This document shows, piece after piece, positions 35,721 to 45,533 of a DNA stretch of 64,000 nt (positions are counted from its first letter, which is position 1; the number at the start of each line of letters is the position of its first letter). A program made the translations under genes and the position numbers. The notes beneath the pieces are model-generated. The model had not been told where the DNA came from. It saw only the letters and a list, made by a program, of their open reading frames with translations, and did not search any database. Source of the stretch: Bacteroidota bacterium (GTDB taxonomy: Bacteria; Bacteroidota; Ignavibacteria; Ignavibacteriales; Ignavibacteriaceae); NCBI GenBank assembly GCA_021815405.1, contig JAKAGV010000009.1, positions 1-64,000 on the forward strand, written 5' to 3'.

Positions 35721-37142
35721 ATGGAAGATTTTATTTCAAGTTCCGAAAACTCTCTTAGGAAGTTTTTGTCGGATTCAGATAAAATTATTAAGTCTCGAAA
35801 CGGCGGGAATCTTCTAGTCAGTTTTGCTTTACCGTTTGATAATTTCAATACAAACGATATTATAAACCATCTCGCAAAGAATTACGAGAGATCGTTATAT
35901 TTTGAAAAGCCCGCGGAAAACTTTTTCATTGCCGGTCTGGATGAAGCTCTAACAATTTCGGAAAACGGCGAAGGAAGATTTGCTGTTACCGATAAGAAAA
36001 TAAGGGAATTGAAGAATTCTTTTATTAACAACTGGGAAAATTTACCTGACAAAAAAATTCCTCTGTTTCTCGGAGGGATGAAATTTACCAGCGAGCATAA
36101 CGAAGAAGATTGGCAGGATTTTAACGACTCTACTTGGTTTGTCCCCGAATTTTTGATACTGCAAAAACAAAATTTTAGATATTTATTCTTTAATTTCCTG
36201 CTTCAGAATCCTTCTAAAGAACAGGCAATAAAAAAATTCAAAACAAAATTTGAAAAGCTCTTCAAGATAAACGGAAGCGGAGAAAATTTATCTTCACCAA
36301 AAATTATTAAAAGCTCCGGCGATACACCAAAAGACAAAAAGAAATGGAAGCAATTGGTAATCGAAAGTCTTGGAAGGATTTCTGAAAATCAGGTTGAGAA
36401 AGTTGTCCTCTCAAGAAAGGTGGAGATGCAGCTATCTAACGAGCCTGACATGAAATTGATAATTGAAAATCTCAGGAAGGATTATCCTAACTGCTACCTT
36501 TTCATATATCATCACGGTAAATCAAGTTTCTTTGGTGCTTCGCCTGAAAAGCTTGCAAAATTTTACAATGGATGTATTGAAGTTGACGCACTTGCAGGCT
36601 CAGCCCGCCGAGGCAAGACTGAAGAAGAAGATATTCAAATCGAAAAAGCTTTGTTAAGCGACAATAAAAATTTAACCGAGCACAACTTTGTCGTTGAGTA
36701 TATTAAAAATACAATTTCAAATCTAACTGAAGACTTTAAGATCGAAAGTAATCATACCGTCAAGAAGTTGGCAAACATTCAGCATATTTGGTCACGGATA
36801 ACAGCTAAGCTTACGAACAAAAGCTCGATGATGAATATTCTTAAAGAACTATATCCGACACCGGCAATTTGCGGTTATCCCAAAGACGCGGCACTTCATC
36901 TTATCAAAAAGACAGAAGGATACAAGCGCGGGCTTTATTCCGGCATTATCGGCTGGTTCAACTTTGATGATGAAGGAGAATTTGCCGTCGCACTCAGGTC
37001 AGCATTACTTACAAATAATAAATTGATAGCATTTGCCGGAGGCGGCATTGTGCAAAATTCGGATCCGGAAGCTGAGTACAAGGAGACCGAGCTAAAACTT
37101 AAAACTATTTTGTCCCTTTTTAAAAATGAAAATAAAAATTAA
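35721..37142 (+). CDS. menF: Isochorismate synthase
   Basis: A 473-residue chorismate-binding enzyme that converts chorismate to isochorismate, the entry step of menaquinone synthesis. The catalytic C-terminal domain has VEKVVLSRKVE, CYLFIYHHGKSSFFGASPEKL, VDALAGSARRGKTEEED, LANIQHIWSRITA and LYPTPAICGYPKDAALHLI, ending with GLYSGIIGWFN and FAGGGIVQNSDPEAEYKETELK. The N-terminal half is divergent, as is usual. It begins the seven-gene men operon and overlaps menD by 17 bases. Context makes menF more likely than entC, since the remaining men genes follow directly. Confidence 0.92.
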   Translation: MEDFISSSENSLRKFLSDSDKIIKSRNGGNLLVSFALPFDNFNTNDIINHLAKNYERSLYFEKPAENFFIAGLDEALTISENGEGRFAVTDKKIRELKNSFINNWENLPDKKIPLFLGGMKFTSEHNEEDWQDFNDSTWFVPEFLILQKQNFRYLFFNFLLQNPSKEQAIKKFKTKFEKLFKINGSGENLSSPKIIKSSGDTPKDKKKWKQLVIESLGRISENQVEKVVLSRKVEMQLSNEPDMKLIIENLRKDYPNCYLFIYHHGKSSFFGASPEKLAKFYNGCIEVDALAGSARRGKTEEEDIQIEKALLSDNKNLTEHNFVVEYIKNTISNLTEDFKIESNHTVKKLANIQHIWSRITAKLTNKSSMMNILKELYPTPAICGYPKDAALHLIKKTEGYKRGLYSGIIGWFNFDDEGEFAVALRSALLTNNKLIAFAGGGIVQNSDPEAEYKETELKLKTILSLFKNENKN

Positions 37143-38901
37143 TCGTAATATCTTATGGACCGAAACTTTTGTACAAGAACTTGCCGCACTTGGCGTAAAG
37201 TATGTTTCAATTTCGCCTGGTTCTAGAAACACCCCATTAACGATAGCATTTGCCGGCAATAAAAAAATAAAAACTTACGTTCACATAGATGAACGGAGCA
37301 GCGGTTTCTTTGCGCTTGGTCTTGCTAAGGCAACCGATACTCCAGTTGCTGTTGTCTGCACTTCCGGAACAGCAACTGTTGAACTTTATCCTGCAATCGT
37401 CGAAGCATACAAGCAGCGAGTACCGCTAATTATCTGTACTGCCGATAGACCTCCTGAGCTGCTGGATAAAGGTGCAAACCAAACTATAAACCAAATTAAT
37501 CTTTATAAAAATCATATTAGATGGTTTTACGATTTAGGACTGCCGGAACCTTCAATTGCCAGACTCAAGCAGTTGAAGCTTGCGGCAAAAGAAGCTTACA
37601 CAAAAAGCTTATACGAATCCAAGGGACCGGTGCATTTGAATTTTCATTTCCGCAAGCCGTTTGAGCCGAAATTTTCTACCGACGAAATTAACGAGAAAAT
37701 AATTTTGTATGCAGTTGAGATTCAAGCTGAAAAAGTAGTTATTTGTCAAAAAGAATCTAAAGATATCTCAAAAGAAAAATGGTTCATAAATATTTTCAAT
37801 CAATTGAAAAAATTTGAACACGGTTTGATAATTGTCGGTCCTGATAATTATGATCCGCGCTTTTTAAAAAGCTGCCAGGTAATTTCACAAAAGCTTTCAT
37901 ACCCTATTTTGGCTGACGGTACTTCGCAATTAAGATTCGGGAAACATAATAAAAGCAGCATAATAACAGGTTTCGACGCGCTTCTTCGTTCAGATAAATT
38001 TTCCTTGCATCACCAGCCGGAAATCATTCTTCAATTTGGAAGAACAATAACTTCCAAAGGCTTAGATACTTTTTTAGAAAAATGCAATGCCGTAAGATAT
38101 ATGATAAACACGTACGGCGATTGGTTTGATCCGGCAGATAAAGCGAAAGCGGCGTACTCATGCAAACCTTACCAGTTTTGCGAAAGTATGAATGAAAAAT
38201 TTCGTTCAGACAATTTCAGCAGAAAGCACAACGGCTGGCTTCAATCATTTGCAGATGCTGAACACGAGACAATTCAACTTAAAAAAGAAATTATAGACAA
38301 TTCTGATTTTTCAAACGAATCAAGAATAATAAATGAGGTTCTAGAATCCATCCCTGATGACAGCCGGATTATGCTTTCCAACAGCATGCCGGTAAGGGAT
38401 TTTGATTACTTCGCATCCAACAATGATAAGAAAATTATTCTTTATAACAACCGCGGCGCAAGCGGTATTGATGGAATTACATCAACTGCACTTGGCATTG
38501 CCGCTGCTGAAGGCAAGCCGACCGTACTAATTACAGGCGACCTTGCTTTTTATTATGATTTGAACGGCTTACTCGGCGCAATGAAATACAATATTCCTCT
38601 TGTCATTGTCTTAATCAACAATAACGGCGGAGGAATTTTTGAAGTACTGCCGATTTCAAGCTACGGCGAAGTCTTCAAAAAATATTTTTTAGCCCCTCAT
38701 AATCTTGAGTTCAAAAATTTTGTTAAAGCTTACGGCGGGAATTATAAAAATGTAAAAAGCTGGAAAGAATTTAAGAAATCATTCAATGATGCTTTTAAAA
38801 AGAAAAACTTTACTGTTCTCGAGATAAAAACCAATTCAACAGAGTCGCTTAAACTCCGTAAAAAATACTGGAAGGCAGTCAGCGAGAGAATTGCTAATTA
38901 A
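37126..38901 (+). CDS. menD: SEPHCHC synthase (MenD)
   Basis: A 591-residue thiamine-diphosphate enzyme that adds 2-oxoglutarate-derived succinic semialdehyde to isochorismate. The N-terminal ETFVQELAALGVKYVSISPGSRNTPLTIAFA is a hallmark. HIDERSSGFFALGLAKAT, VAVVCTSGTATVELYPAIVEA and TADRPPELLDKGANQTINQI follow. The ThDP site is GDLAFYYDLNGLLGAMKYN with VLINNNGGGIFEVLP. Length is normal. It overlaps menF by 17 bases and the TTG start of menH by 11. Confidence 0.95.
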   Translation: MKIKINRNILWTETFVQELAALGVKYVSISPGSRNTPLTIAFAGNKKIKTYVHIDERSSGFFALGLAKATDTPVAVVCTSGTATVELYPAIVEAYKQRVPLIICTADRPPELLDKGANQTINQINLYKNHIRWFYDLGLPEPSIARLKQLKLAAKEAYTKSLYESKGPVHLNFHFRKPFEPKFSTDEINEKIILYAVEIQAEKVVICQKESKDISKEKWFINIFNQLKKFEHGLIIVGPDNYDPRFLKSCQVISQKLSYPILADGTSQLRFGKHNKSSIITGFDALLRSDKFSLHHQPEIILQFGRTITSKGLDTFLEKCNAVRYMINTYGDWFDPADKAKAAYSCKPYQFCESMNEKFRSDNFSRKHNGWLQSFADAEHETIQLKKEIIDNSDFSNESRIINEVLESIPDDSRIMLSNSMPVRDFDYFASNNDKKIILYNNRGASGIDGITSTALGIAAAEGKPTVLITGDLAFYYDLNGLLGAMKYNIPLVIVLINNNGGGIFEVLPISSYGEVFKKYFLAPHNLEFKNFVKAYGGNYKNVKSWKEFKKSFNDAFKKKNFTVLEIKTNSTESLKLRKKYWKAVSERIAN

Positions 38902-39712
38902 AATTTCTACCATTTCACTTAATATTGAAGTTTACTCATCGGGGAAAAAATCTCCAGGAATAATATTTTTTTTTCATGGATTTACCGGCTCATTAGAAGA
39001 TTGGAAGCAAATTATTCCCTCGATTGATCCGCGTTTTAAAATCATATCTGTAGATTTAATCGGGCACGGTAAAAGTGATTCACCAAATGACGTTTCCTTG
39101 TATTCCGCAAAAGCATTAGTTGAGCAGACTTCAGAACTGATAAAAAAATTTGGAGAAGGAAAAATAATTCTTTCTGGATATTCGATGGGCGCAAGGGCTG
39201 CTTTATTATTCGCCGTCAAGCATCCTGAAATGCTGGAAGGTTTGATACTTGAAAGTGCAAGTGCTGGTATAAAGGAAAAATCTTTGCGCATTGAAAGAGC
39301 TAAATCAGACCAACACCTTGCAGAATATATCGAATCTCATCCGATAGAAGAATTCGTAGATTACTGGATGAATATGGATTTGTTTGATTCGCAGAAAAAT
39401 CTTCCTAAAGAAAAGTTTGCTTCGATCCGAAATTCAAAATTAAAAAATAGCCAAACCGGATTAGCAAATTCTCTCCGTGGATTCAGCACCGGCAAGATGC
39501 CCTTTCTATATGATAAGATTACGAAGGTAAAATGCCGGACGCTTCTAATTACCGGCGAACTGGACAAGAAATACACACTCATTAACTCCGAGATGCTAAA
39601 AAAATTTCCGGCGGCAGATCATCAAATAATTAAAAATGCCGGGCATAATACTCATCTTGAAAAGCCAAAAGATTTTGCCCGGATATTAAATAGCTTTCTC
39701 AGCGCATACTAA
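38891..39712 (+). CDS. menH: SHCHC synthase, alpha/beta hydrolase (MenH)
   Basis: A 273-residue alpha/beta hydrolase that removes pyruvate from the MenD product. Motifs are IIFFFHGFTGSLEDWKQII (oxyanion region), VDLIGHGKSDSP, the nucleophile elbow ILSGYSMGARAALLFA with the catalytic Ser, TGELDKKY (acid) and NAGHNTHLEKP (His). The start TTG 38891 lies inside the end of menD. Position between menD and menB and the SYSMGAR-type elbow mark it as MenH rather than a general esterase. Confidence 0.88.
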   Translation: MLIKISTISLNIEVYSSGKKSPGIIFFFHGFTGSLEDWKQIIPSIDPRFKIISVDLIGHGKSDSPNDVSLYSAKALVEQTSELIKKFGEGKIILSGYSMGARAALLFAVKHPEMLEGLILESASAGIKEKSLRIERAKSDQHLAEYIESHPIEEFVDYWMNMDLFDSQKNLPKEKFASIRNSKLKNSQTGLANSLRGFSTGKMPFLYDKITKVKCRTLLITGELDKKYTLINSEMLKKFPAADHQIIKNAGHNTHLEKPKDFARILNSFLSAY

Positions 39713-39765
39713 CTTTCTTTTTTTTTTAATACTTTTGTACGCCTAAAATAAATCCCTGGTGAATT

Positions 39766-40599
39766 ATGAAATATAATTGGATAAAAGCAAAAGAATATAC
39801 CGATATTATTTATGAAAAGATGGACGGGATCGCAAAGGTTACGATTAACCGCCCAGAAGTTAGAAATGCATTTCGACCTGAAACAGTTCAGGAAATGTAT
39901 GATGCATTTTCCGATGCTCGCGAAGATCAGGCAATCGGCGTTGTATTATTAACAGGCAAAGGTCCTGCCGAGGACGGCAAGTACGCTTTCTGTTCCGGAG
40001 GCGATCAAAGGATTCGCGGCGACAAAGGTTATGTCGGTAAAGACGGCGTTCCAAGATTAAATGTTCTCGATCTTCAAAAATTAATAAGGAGTATGCCTAA
40101 GCCGGTTATTGCTCTTGTTGCAGGTTATGCAATCGGCGGCGGACATGTTTTGCACGTTGTTTGCGATTTAACAATCGCAGCAGACAATGCAGTCTTCGGT
40201 CAAACCGGACCAAAAGTAGGAAGCTTCGACGGAGGCTTCGGTTCAAGTTATCTTGCAAGAATGGTCGGACAAAAACGCGCAAGAGAAATTTGGTATCTCT
40301 GCGAGCAATACAACGCTCAGGAAGCATTCGACATGGGTATGGTGAACAAAGTTGTTCCGCTTGACAGCCTTGAAGATGAAGGAATTAAGTGGGCAAAGAA
40401 AATTTTGCAGCACAGTTCGATGGCTATTCGCTTGCTAAAGTCTGCTTTTAATGCAGAACTTGATGGTCAAGCGGGAATACAAGAACTTGCTGGAAACGCG
40501 ACTCTTCTTTACTATATGAGCGAAGAAGCGCAGGAAGGCAAGAAAGCTTATCTTGAAAAAAGGAAACCTGAGTTCAACAAGTTTCCCAAGCTGCCTTAG
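39766..40599 (+). CDS. menB: 1,4-dihydroxy-2-naphthoyl-CoA synthase
   Basis: A 277-residue crotonase-fold enzyme that closes the second ring, turning O-succinylbenzoyl-CoA into DHNA-CoA. Key stretches are [47 protein letters not shown] (oxyanion hole), [60 protein letters not shown] and the C-terminal [21 protein letters not shown]. These are MenB-specific and distinguish it from enoyl-CoA hydratases. Length is standard. It starts 53 bases after menH. Confidence 0.97.
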   Translation: MKYNWIKAKEYTDIIYEKMDGIAKVTINRPEVRNAFRPETVQEMYDAFSDAREDQAIGVVLLTGKGPAEDGKYAFCSGGDQRIRGDKGYVGKDGVPRLNVLDLQKLIRSMPKPVIALVAGYAIGGGHVLHVVCDLTIAADNAVFGQTGPKVGSFDGGFGSSYLARMVGQKRAREIWYLCEQYNAQEAFDMGMVNKVVPLDSLEDEGIKWAKKILQHSSMAIRLLKSAFNAELDGQAGIQELAGNATLLYYMSEEAQEGKKAYLEKRKPEFNKFPKLP

Positions 40600-40705
40600 G
40601 CTGAAGAGGTATATGTTATAAAGGTATAGAAATATTTAGGTAATACATGCAAACAAATTTTTATATCTCTTTATCAAATTAAAAGTAAGTGTGAAAAAAG
40701 TATAA

Positions 40706-41617
40706 ATGGAATTACAAACTAAACCAAGCATTGAAGCGTTACCCGGCAAATTTGAAAGCTGGATTCTGGCAAGCAGACCGAAGACATTGTTAGCGGCAGT
40801 TGTACCGGTAATGGTCGGCTCAGCACTAGCTATCAACAAAGGAAAATTTATTTTTATTTATGCTTTCATTGCGTTGTGCTGCTCTCTTCTTATTCAAATA
40901 GGAACCAACTATGTAAATGACCTCTATGATTTTCTTAAAGGCGCCGATAACGAAAACCGCAAAGGTCCGTTAAGGGTTTTAGCTTCCGGCTTAATTACCG
41001 TAAATGAAATGAAGATTGGAAGCATCCTAGTTTTTCTCATCGCTTTTGTTCTTGGTTTAATTTTAGTGTATGAAGCCGGCACTGCAATTTTAATCATCGG
41101 AATATTATCTATCATTGCCGGCATTGCTTATACCGCCGGACCATTCCCTCTGGCTTATAATGGGCTCGGCGACTTGTTTGTGTTCATGTTCTTCGGAATT
41201 GTAGGAACTACCGGAACATATTATATTCAAGCAAAAGAATTTTCCATGCTTTCATTTCTAACTTCAATTCCGGTCGGCGCCTTAATTACCAACATTCTGG
41301 TTGTAAATAATTTCCGAGATATTGAAGAAGACAAAGCCGCAGGTAAAAAAACTCTTGCCGTAATTTTCGGGAAAGGTTTTACTCGATTTCAATTCGTATT
41401 CCTTTTACTTACTTCATTTGCAACACCAGCGATTCTTTACGCTTTCTTCAATTTTCATATTTGGATATTTCTTCCTTATTTAACAGTACCGATCGCCTAC
41501 AGGCTTTCAGTAATGCTTTATACTTTAGATGGATTAGCACTTAACAAAACTCTTGAACTAACAGCTAAATTTTCTGCGTTGTTCGGTTTATTATTTGCTG
41601 CCGGTCTAACTTTATGA
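40706..41617 (+). CDS. menA: 1,4-dihydroxy-2-naphthoate polyprenyltransferase
   Basis: A 303-residue integral membrane prenyltransferase (about eight or nine helices) that joins DHNA to polyprenyl diphosphate. WILASRPKTLLAAVVPVMVGSALA opens the protein. The first Asp-rich site is NYVNDLYDFLKGADNENRKGPLR and the second is NNFRDIEEDKAAGKKTLAV. This is the MenA subtype of the UbiA superfamily. It follows menB after a 106-base gap, and the menC ATG overlaps its stop by four bases. Confidence 0.95.
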   Translation: MELQTKPSIEALPGKFESWILASRPKTLLAAVVPVMVGSALAINKGKFIFIYAFIALCCSLLIQIGTNYVNDLYDFLKGADNENRKGPLRVLASGLITVNEMKIGSILVFLIAFVLGLILVYEAGTAILIIGILSIIAGIAYTAGPFPLAYNGLGDLFVFMFFGIVGTTGTYYIQAKEFSMLSFLTSIPVGALITNILVVNNFRDIEEDKAAGKKTLAVIFGKGFTRFQFVFLLLTSFATPAILYAFFNFHIWIFLPYLTVPIAYRLSVMLYTLDGLALNKTLELTAKFSALFGLLFAAGLTL

Positions 41618-42645
41618 ACAAGATAGAGCTTAAATATTCTCCTTATACTTTAAAATTCAACAAACCTTTTGAAACTTCACAAGGAATAATTTCCGAAAGA
41701 AAAGGTTTGGTTATACTTCTTCAAAGCAATTCCGGAAATACCGGCATTGGAGATGCAGCACCATTTCCTGAATTCGGTTCTGAAACTTATGAAGAAACAT
41801 TAGCGGCAGCAGACTACATCGATGTCAACTTCAAAATTGACTTAACCGATATTGAAAACAGCTTCGATGATTTTTTTTCGCCGATAATTCATCTCCCTGC
41901 GCTCCGAAATGGAATAGAACAAGCATTTATGAATTTGATTTCAAAAGAAAAAAATATTTCGCTAAATCAAATCATAAATAGAGCTTCCAAAAAAGAAATT
42001 AAAGTTAATGCCGTAATCGGTATACTGCCGCATCAAGAGACTTTAGTATTAACAGGAAAATTTATTGAACAAGGCTTCGATACAATTAAGCTAAAAGCCG
42101 GAAGAAAATCTTTTAGTGAAGATTTGGAAATATTAAAATCACTTCGTGAAAATTTCGGTGAAGGGCTAAAAATCCGGATTGATGTAAACGGTAAATGGAG
42201 CTTGAGTGAAGCTATTAGCAATTTGAAAGAACTTGAGCATCTAAATTTGGAGTATGTTGAACAACCGGTTAGCGGATTTCATGAATTAATTGAATTGTCA
42301 TCTCAAACAAAAGTCAAAATTGCGGCAGATGAATCATTAAGAACTGTAAATGACGCCCGTGAAATTATTTCAAGTAAAGCAGCAAATTATTTAATACTAA
42401 AGCCGATGATGTTAGGCGGTTTAATTCCAAGTTTAAAGATAATTAAGCATGCAGAAGAAAACAGGATTAAGTGCGTTGTAACTTCATCATTCGAATCGGT
42501 GTTCGGAAGATCATTCGCTGCATTTGTAGCTTCGCTAGTCGATAACGACTTAGCTCATGGTTTGGATACAGGAAGATATTTTGAAAAAGATTTAGCCGCC
42601 GATCCTTATACTATTACCAATGGAAAAATAAACTTATACAAATGA
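41614..42645 (+). CDS. menC: o-succinylbenzoate synthase
   Basis: A 343-residue enolase-superfamily dehydratase that aromatises SHCHC to o-succinylbenzoate. The catalytic barrel shows DTIKLKAGRKS (KxK base), RIDVNGKWSL (first metal Asp), LEYVEQPV (Glu), KIAADESLR (Asp) and NYLILKPMMLGGL (second Lys). It overlaps menA and menE by four bases each, so translation is coupled. Members also act as N-acylamino acid racemases or dipeptide epimerases, but operon context fixes MenC. Confidence 0.94.
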   Translation: MNKIELKYSPYTLKFNKPFETSQGIISERKGLVILLQSNSGNTGIGDAAPFPEFGSETYEETLAAADYIDVNFKIDLTDIENSFDDFFSPIIHLPALRNGIEQAFMNLISKEKNISLNQIINRASKKEIKVNAVIGILPHQETLVLTGKFIEQGFDTIKLKAGRKSFSEDLEILKSLRENFGEGLKIRIDVNGKWSLSEAISNLKELEHLNLEYVEQPVSGFHELIELSSQTKVKIAADESLRTVNDAREIISSKAANYLILKPMMLGGLIPSLKIIKHAEENRIKCVVTSSFESVFGRSFAAFVASLVDNDLAHGLDTGRYFEKDLAADPYTITNGKINLYK

Positions 42646-44102
42646 GACTAATCGATTTACTTTCTAAAAATAATAATCAAAACAAGTCTGCAATTCTTTC
42701 AAATAAAATTAAACTTACCTATTTAGAATTTGAAGGAAAAATTTCTTCCATCCAGGAAGAGCTTTTAATATTAGGCGTAGGAAGACAAAATAAAGTTGCC
42801 ATTCTTAGCGAGAATAGCCTTGATTATGTAGCATTAATCTTTGCCTTGTGGAGGATTGGTGCCATACCGGTGCCGATGAATGTAAAGCTTCTTCCAAAAG
42901 AAATTGAGAAGCAAATTGAAATATCTAACTGCAGATTTCTGCTGCTCGGAAATTCAATCAATGATAAAATAAAAATTGATAATGTTATAATCGCCCGTAT
43001 GCCGGCATCAAGCAAAAAATCAAACATTAAGTTTGAAGAGGATATTGAATTTAGCGTAGAGAACACTGCAGTAATTATTTTTACTTCCGGATCAACCGGA
43101 ATGCCGAAAGGAGTTGAGCTTTCATTCAACAACTTAATACAAAGTGCAATGACAGGCGATAAGATTTTCAAGCACCGGCAAAATGACCGCTGGCTTGCAA
43201 GTTTGCCGTTCTATCATGTGGGCGGGTTTTCAATTATTACTCGCTGCTTTATTTATGGAGCCGCATTAATAATACCAGACTCATTAGAAATTGAAAGCTT
43301 GAAAGATTCAATTGAAAATTTACAACCGACATTGGCTTCTTTTGTAACAACTCAGTTAAAGCGCTTGATAGAATGCGGCTGCAAACCTAATAAGGAGATT
43401 CGCCACATTTTATTAGGCGGCGGATTCATGGATCCTTCTTTAGTTGGAACTGCAATCAATGAAGGTTGGAATGTTTCAAAATCTTACGGCACATCAGAGA
43501 CTGCTTCATTTGTAACAGCATTGACTGCTGATGAATTCAAACTAAAGCCGCATTCAGCAGGCAAGGCAATTCCTCCCAACGAAATTTTAATAGTAGATGA
43601 AAACCGGAATCCGCTTACTTCGATGCAATTAGGAGAGGTTGTAGTCAAAGCTCAATCTGTATCGAAAGGATATATCGGGAATAAAGAAGAGTCAGTAAAG
43701 AAGTTTAAGAAGGATATTTTTTACTCCGGTGATTATGGTTATCTGGATACTGAAGGATATTTATTTATCGAAGCACGGAGAAATGATTTGATTGTCTCTG
43801 GCGGAGAAAATATTAACCCTTTTGAAATTGAAAAAGAAATTCTTTCGCATCAAAATATAGAAGAGGTTTGTGTCTTCGGAATGAAAGATGAGGAATGGGG
43901 ACAAGCAGTTGCTGCCGCAATAGTAACAAAAGATAAGTCAGTAATTTCTTTAAATGAGCTGAAAGATTTTTTGAAGAATAAGCTTCCTGGCTATAAACAT
44001 CCGAAAAAGATTTTTATACTCGAAATGCTTCCAAAGACTGAAATAGGGAAAGTGCAGAAAGAAAAAGTTAGAGAGCTGATAAATAACAAACAAGTACTCT
44101 AG
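42642..44102 (+). CDS. menE: o-succinylbenzoate-CoA ligase
   Basis: A 486-residue acyl-adenylating enzyme that makes O-succinylbenzoyl-CoA with ATP. Motifs include AVIIFTSGSTGMPKGVELSF (AMP-binding loop), ASLPFYHVGGFSIITRC, SKSYGTSETASFVTAL, FYSGDYGYLDTEGYLFIEARRNDLIVSGGENINPFEIE and KTEIGKVQKEKVREL with the catalytic Lys. It is the last gene of the operon. An inverted repeat (TTTGGATA at 44126, TATCCAAA at 44177) in the convergent gap may serve as terminator. Confidence 0.95.
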   Translation: MRLIDLLSKNNNQNKSAILSNKIKLTYLEFEGKISSIQEELLILGVGRQNKVAILSENSLDYVALIFALWRIGAIPVPMNVKLLPKEIEKQIEISNCRFLLLGNSINDKIKIDNVIIARMPASSKKSNIKFEEDIEFSVENTAVIIFTSGSTGMPKGVELSFNNLIQSAMTGDKIFKHRQNDRWLASLPFYHVGGFSIITRCFIYGAALIIPDSLEIESLKDSIENLQPTLASFVTTQLKRLIECGCKPNKEIRHILLGGGFMDPSLVGTAINEGWNVSKSYGTSETASFVTALTADEFKLKPHSAGKAIPPNEILIVDENRNPLTSMQLGEVVVKAQSVSKGYIGNKEESVKKFKKDIFYSGDYGYLDTEGYLFIEARRNDLIVSGGENINPFEIEKEILSHQNIEEVCVFGMKDEEWGQAVAAAIVTKDKSVISLNELKDFLKNKLPGYKHPKKIFILEMLPKTEIGKVQKEKVRELINNKQVL

Positions 44103-44189
44103 ATAAATTTCGATCAACCCTGTAGTTTGGATATACGATACTAAATTCTTTATACTGGATGTTCGAAATAATAGAGTATCCAAAATAAT

Positions 44190-44591
44190 CTAAACTTTGT
44201 GTTTTGCAAGCCCTTCTCTTATTTCATTCTTCATCTCACATTTCTTCCATGAAACTTTATCAACAAAAATGTGGACGGTTCTAACAAGAGTACATTCTTC
44301 TTCTTTATTATTCAAACAGTGATATTCAAGCTCGAAAGAAGATGATTTAAGCTGCGTTACATTTATTCTAATTGATATTTCCTCGCCGTATTTAATAGGT
44401 TTGTGATAATGCGCTTCGCTATTAAGAATCGGAACAACATACTCATCATTATTCCAATAATCTTCTTTCAAATTGAAGCTTGCAATAAATTCCTCATAAG
44501 CCGAATGACAAAGCTCATAAATCCTGGCAAAGAATAGAATTCCAGCAGGATCGCAATCATAAAAATTTATTTTTCTTTTTGTCTGAAACAT
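44190..44591 (-). CDS. 4HBT hot-dog thioesterase, candidate DHNA-CoA thioesterase
   Basis: A 133-residue hot-dog-fold thioesterase. The catalytic segment is INFYDCDPAGILFFARIYELCHSAYEEF, in which Asp of DCDPAGI is the active residue of the 4-hydroxybenzoyl-CoA thioesterase type. This type includes the DHNA-CoA thioesterases (MenI). It lies convergent to, and 87 bases from, the men operon, which otherwise lacks the hydrolysis step between MenB and MenA. Therefore the MenI role is plausible, but it is co-directional with oxyR (its start directly follows the oxyR stop), so other acyl-CoA substrates are possible. Confidence 0.75.
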   Translation of the reverse strand: MFQTKRKINFYDCDPAGILFFARIYELCHSAYEEFIASFNLKEDYWNNDEYVVPILNSEAHYHKPIKYGEEISIRINVTQLKSSSFELEYHCLNNKEEECTLVRTVHIFVDKVSWKKCEMKNEIREGLAKHKV

Positions 44592-45533
44592 TTAAGTGAC
44601 TATTAAACTGTTTTCTTTTTCGAGTAAACTTTTGGGAATAACTTTCATTATCTCTTCGGTAAGAGCATCAATAAAATGCTTTTTCAAGAAGACCTTACTG
44701 TATATCAAACCAACTTCCCTTTTCGGAACCGGAGGATTAAATTCTCTAACCAAAGATTTTTTCTCTTCGCTTTCAATATCTTTAACTGCGAGGTACGGAA
44801 GAAGAGTAATCCCGAAATTTTGTTCAACTAACTTTTTCAAAGTATCGATGGTTCCGCTTTCGAATAAAATTTTTCTTTCAGCCTGACGCCATTCTTTATC
44901 GCTGCTTTTACAAAGCTTCAAAGCATGTCCGCGCAGGCAATGCCCTTCTCTAAGCAGAAGCAGATCATCTCTTGAAAGATCATCCACATCAATTTTATTT
45001 TTCTTGAACAAAGAATTTTTCTTAGAAATATAAGCAACAAATGGCTCGTAATATAATGGATGCTCAACAAGATCCGGCGCATTTATGGGCAAAGCAAGAA
45101 TACCAACGTCCAGTAAGTCTTTATTCAATCCACGAATAATTTCTTTTGTCGTAATCTCATCAATTATCAATTCTATTCCCGGAAATTTTTTTACAAAGGA
45201 TTCGAGGAATAACGGAATTAAGTAAGGCGCAATCGTAGGGATAATCCCAATTTTAAGTGTTCCTTTAAATTCACCGGTTTCAGAATCAATTATATTTTGA
45301 AGACGTTCGGATTCCTGCAAAATAGTTCTTGCCTGACGAATAATCTTAATTCCAATATCTGTCGGAACAACCGGTTGTTTAGAACGGTCGAAAATTATAA
45401 CTCCGAGTTCTTCTTCAAGTTTTTGGATTTGCATGCTTAGAGTAGGTTGTGTTACGAAGCAATGGCTGGCAGCTGTCGCAAAATGCCTGAAGTTATCAAC
45501 GGCGACGATATAATCTAATTGTGCTAATGTCAT
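44592..45533 (-). CDS. oxyR: OxyR-type LysR regulator of peroxide response
   Basis: A 313-residue LysR regulator. The N-terminal winged helix has LAQLDYIVAVDNFRHFATAASHCFVTQPTLSMQIQKLEEELGV. The effector domain contains LLREGHCLRGHALKLC, with cysteines at residues 199 and 208, the same numbers as the redox-active pair of E. coli OxyR, followed by FGITLLPYLAV. The redox switch is therefore conserved. It is divergent from ahpC-ahpD across a 434-base gap, which should hold its operators. It is directly followed by the thioesterase gene. Confidence 0.93.
   Translation of the reverse strand: MTLAQLDYIVAVDNFRHFATAASHCFVTQPTLSMQIQKLEEELGVIIFDRSKQPVVPTDIGIKIIRQARTILQESERLQNIIDSETGEFKGTLKIGIIPTIAPYLIPLFLESFVKKFPGIELIIDEITTKEIIRGLNKDLLDVGILALPINAPDLVEHPLYYEPFVAYISKKNSLFKKNKIDVDDLSRDDLLLLREGHCLRGHALKLCKSSDKEWRQAERKILFESGTIDTLKKLVEQNFGITLLPYLAVKDIESEEKKSLVREFNPPVPKREVGLIYSKVFLKKHFIDALTEEIMKVIPKSLLEKENSLIVT

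Noticed and set aside
35721-37142. Siderophore-type isochorismate synthase (entC)
   Set aside because: The gene opens a complete men operon with overlapping starts, so MenF is the right reading.
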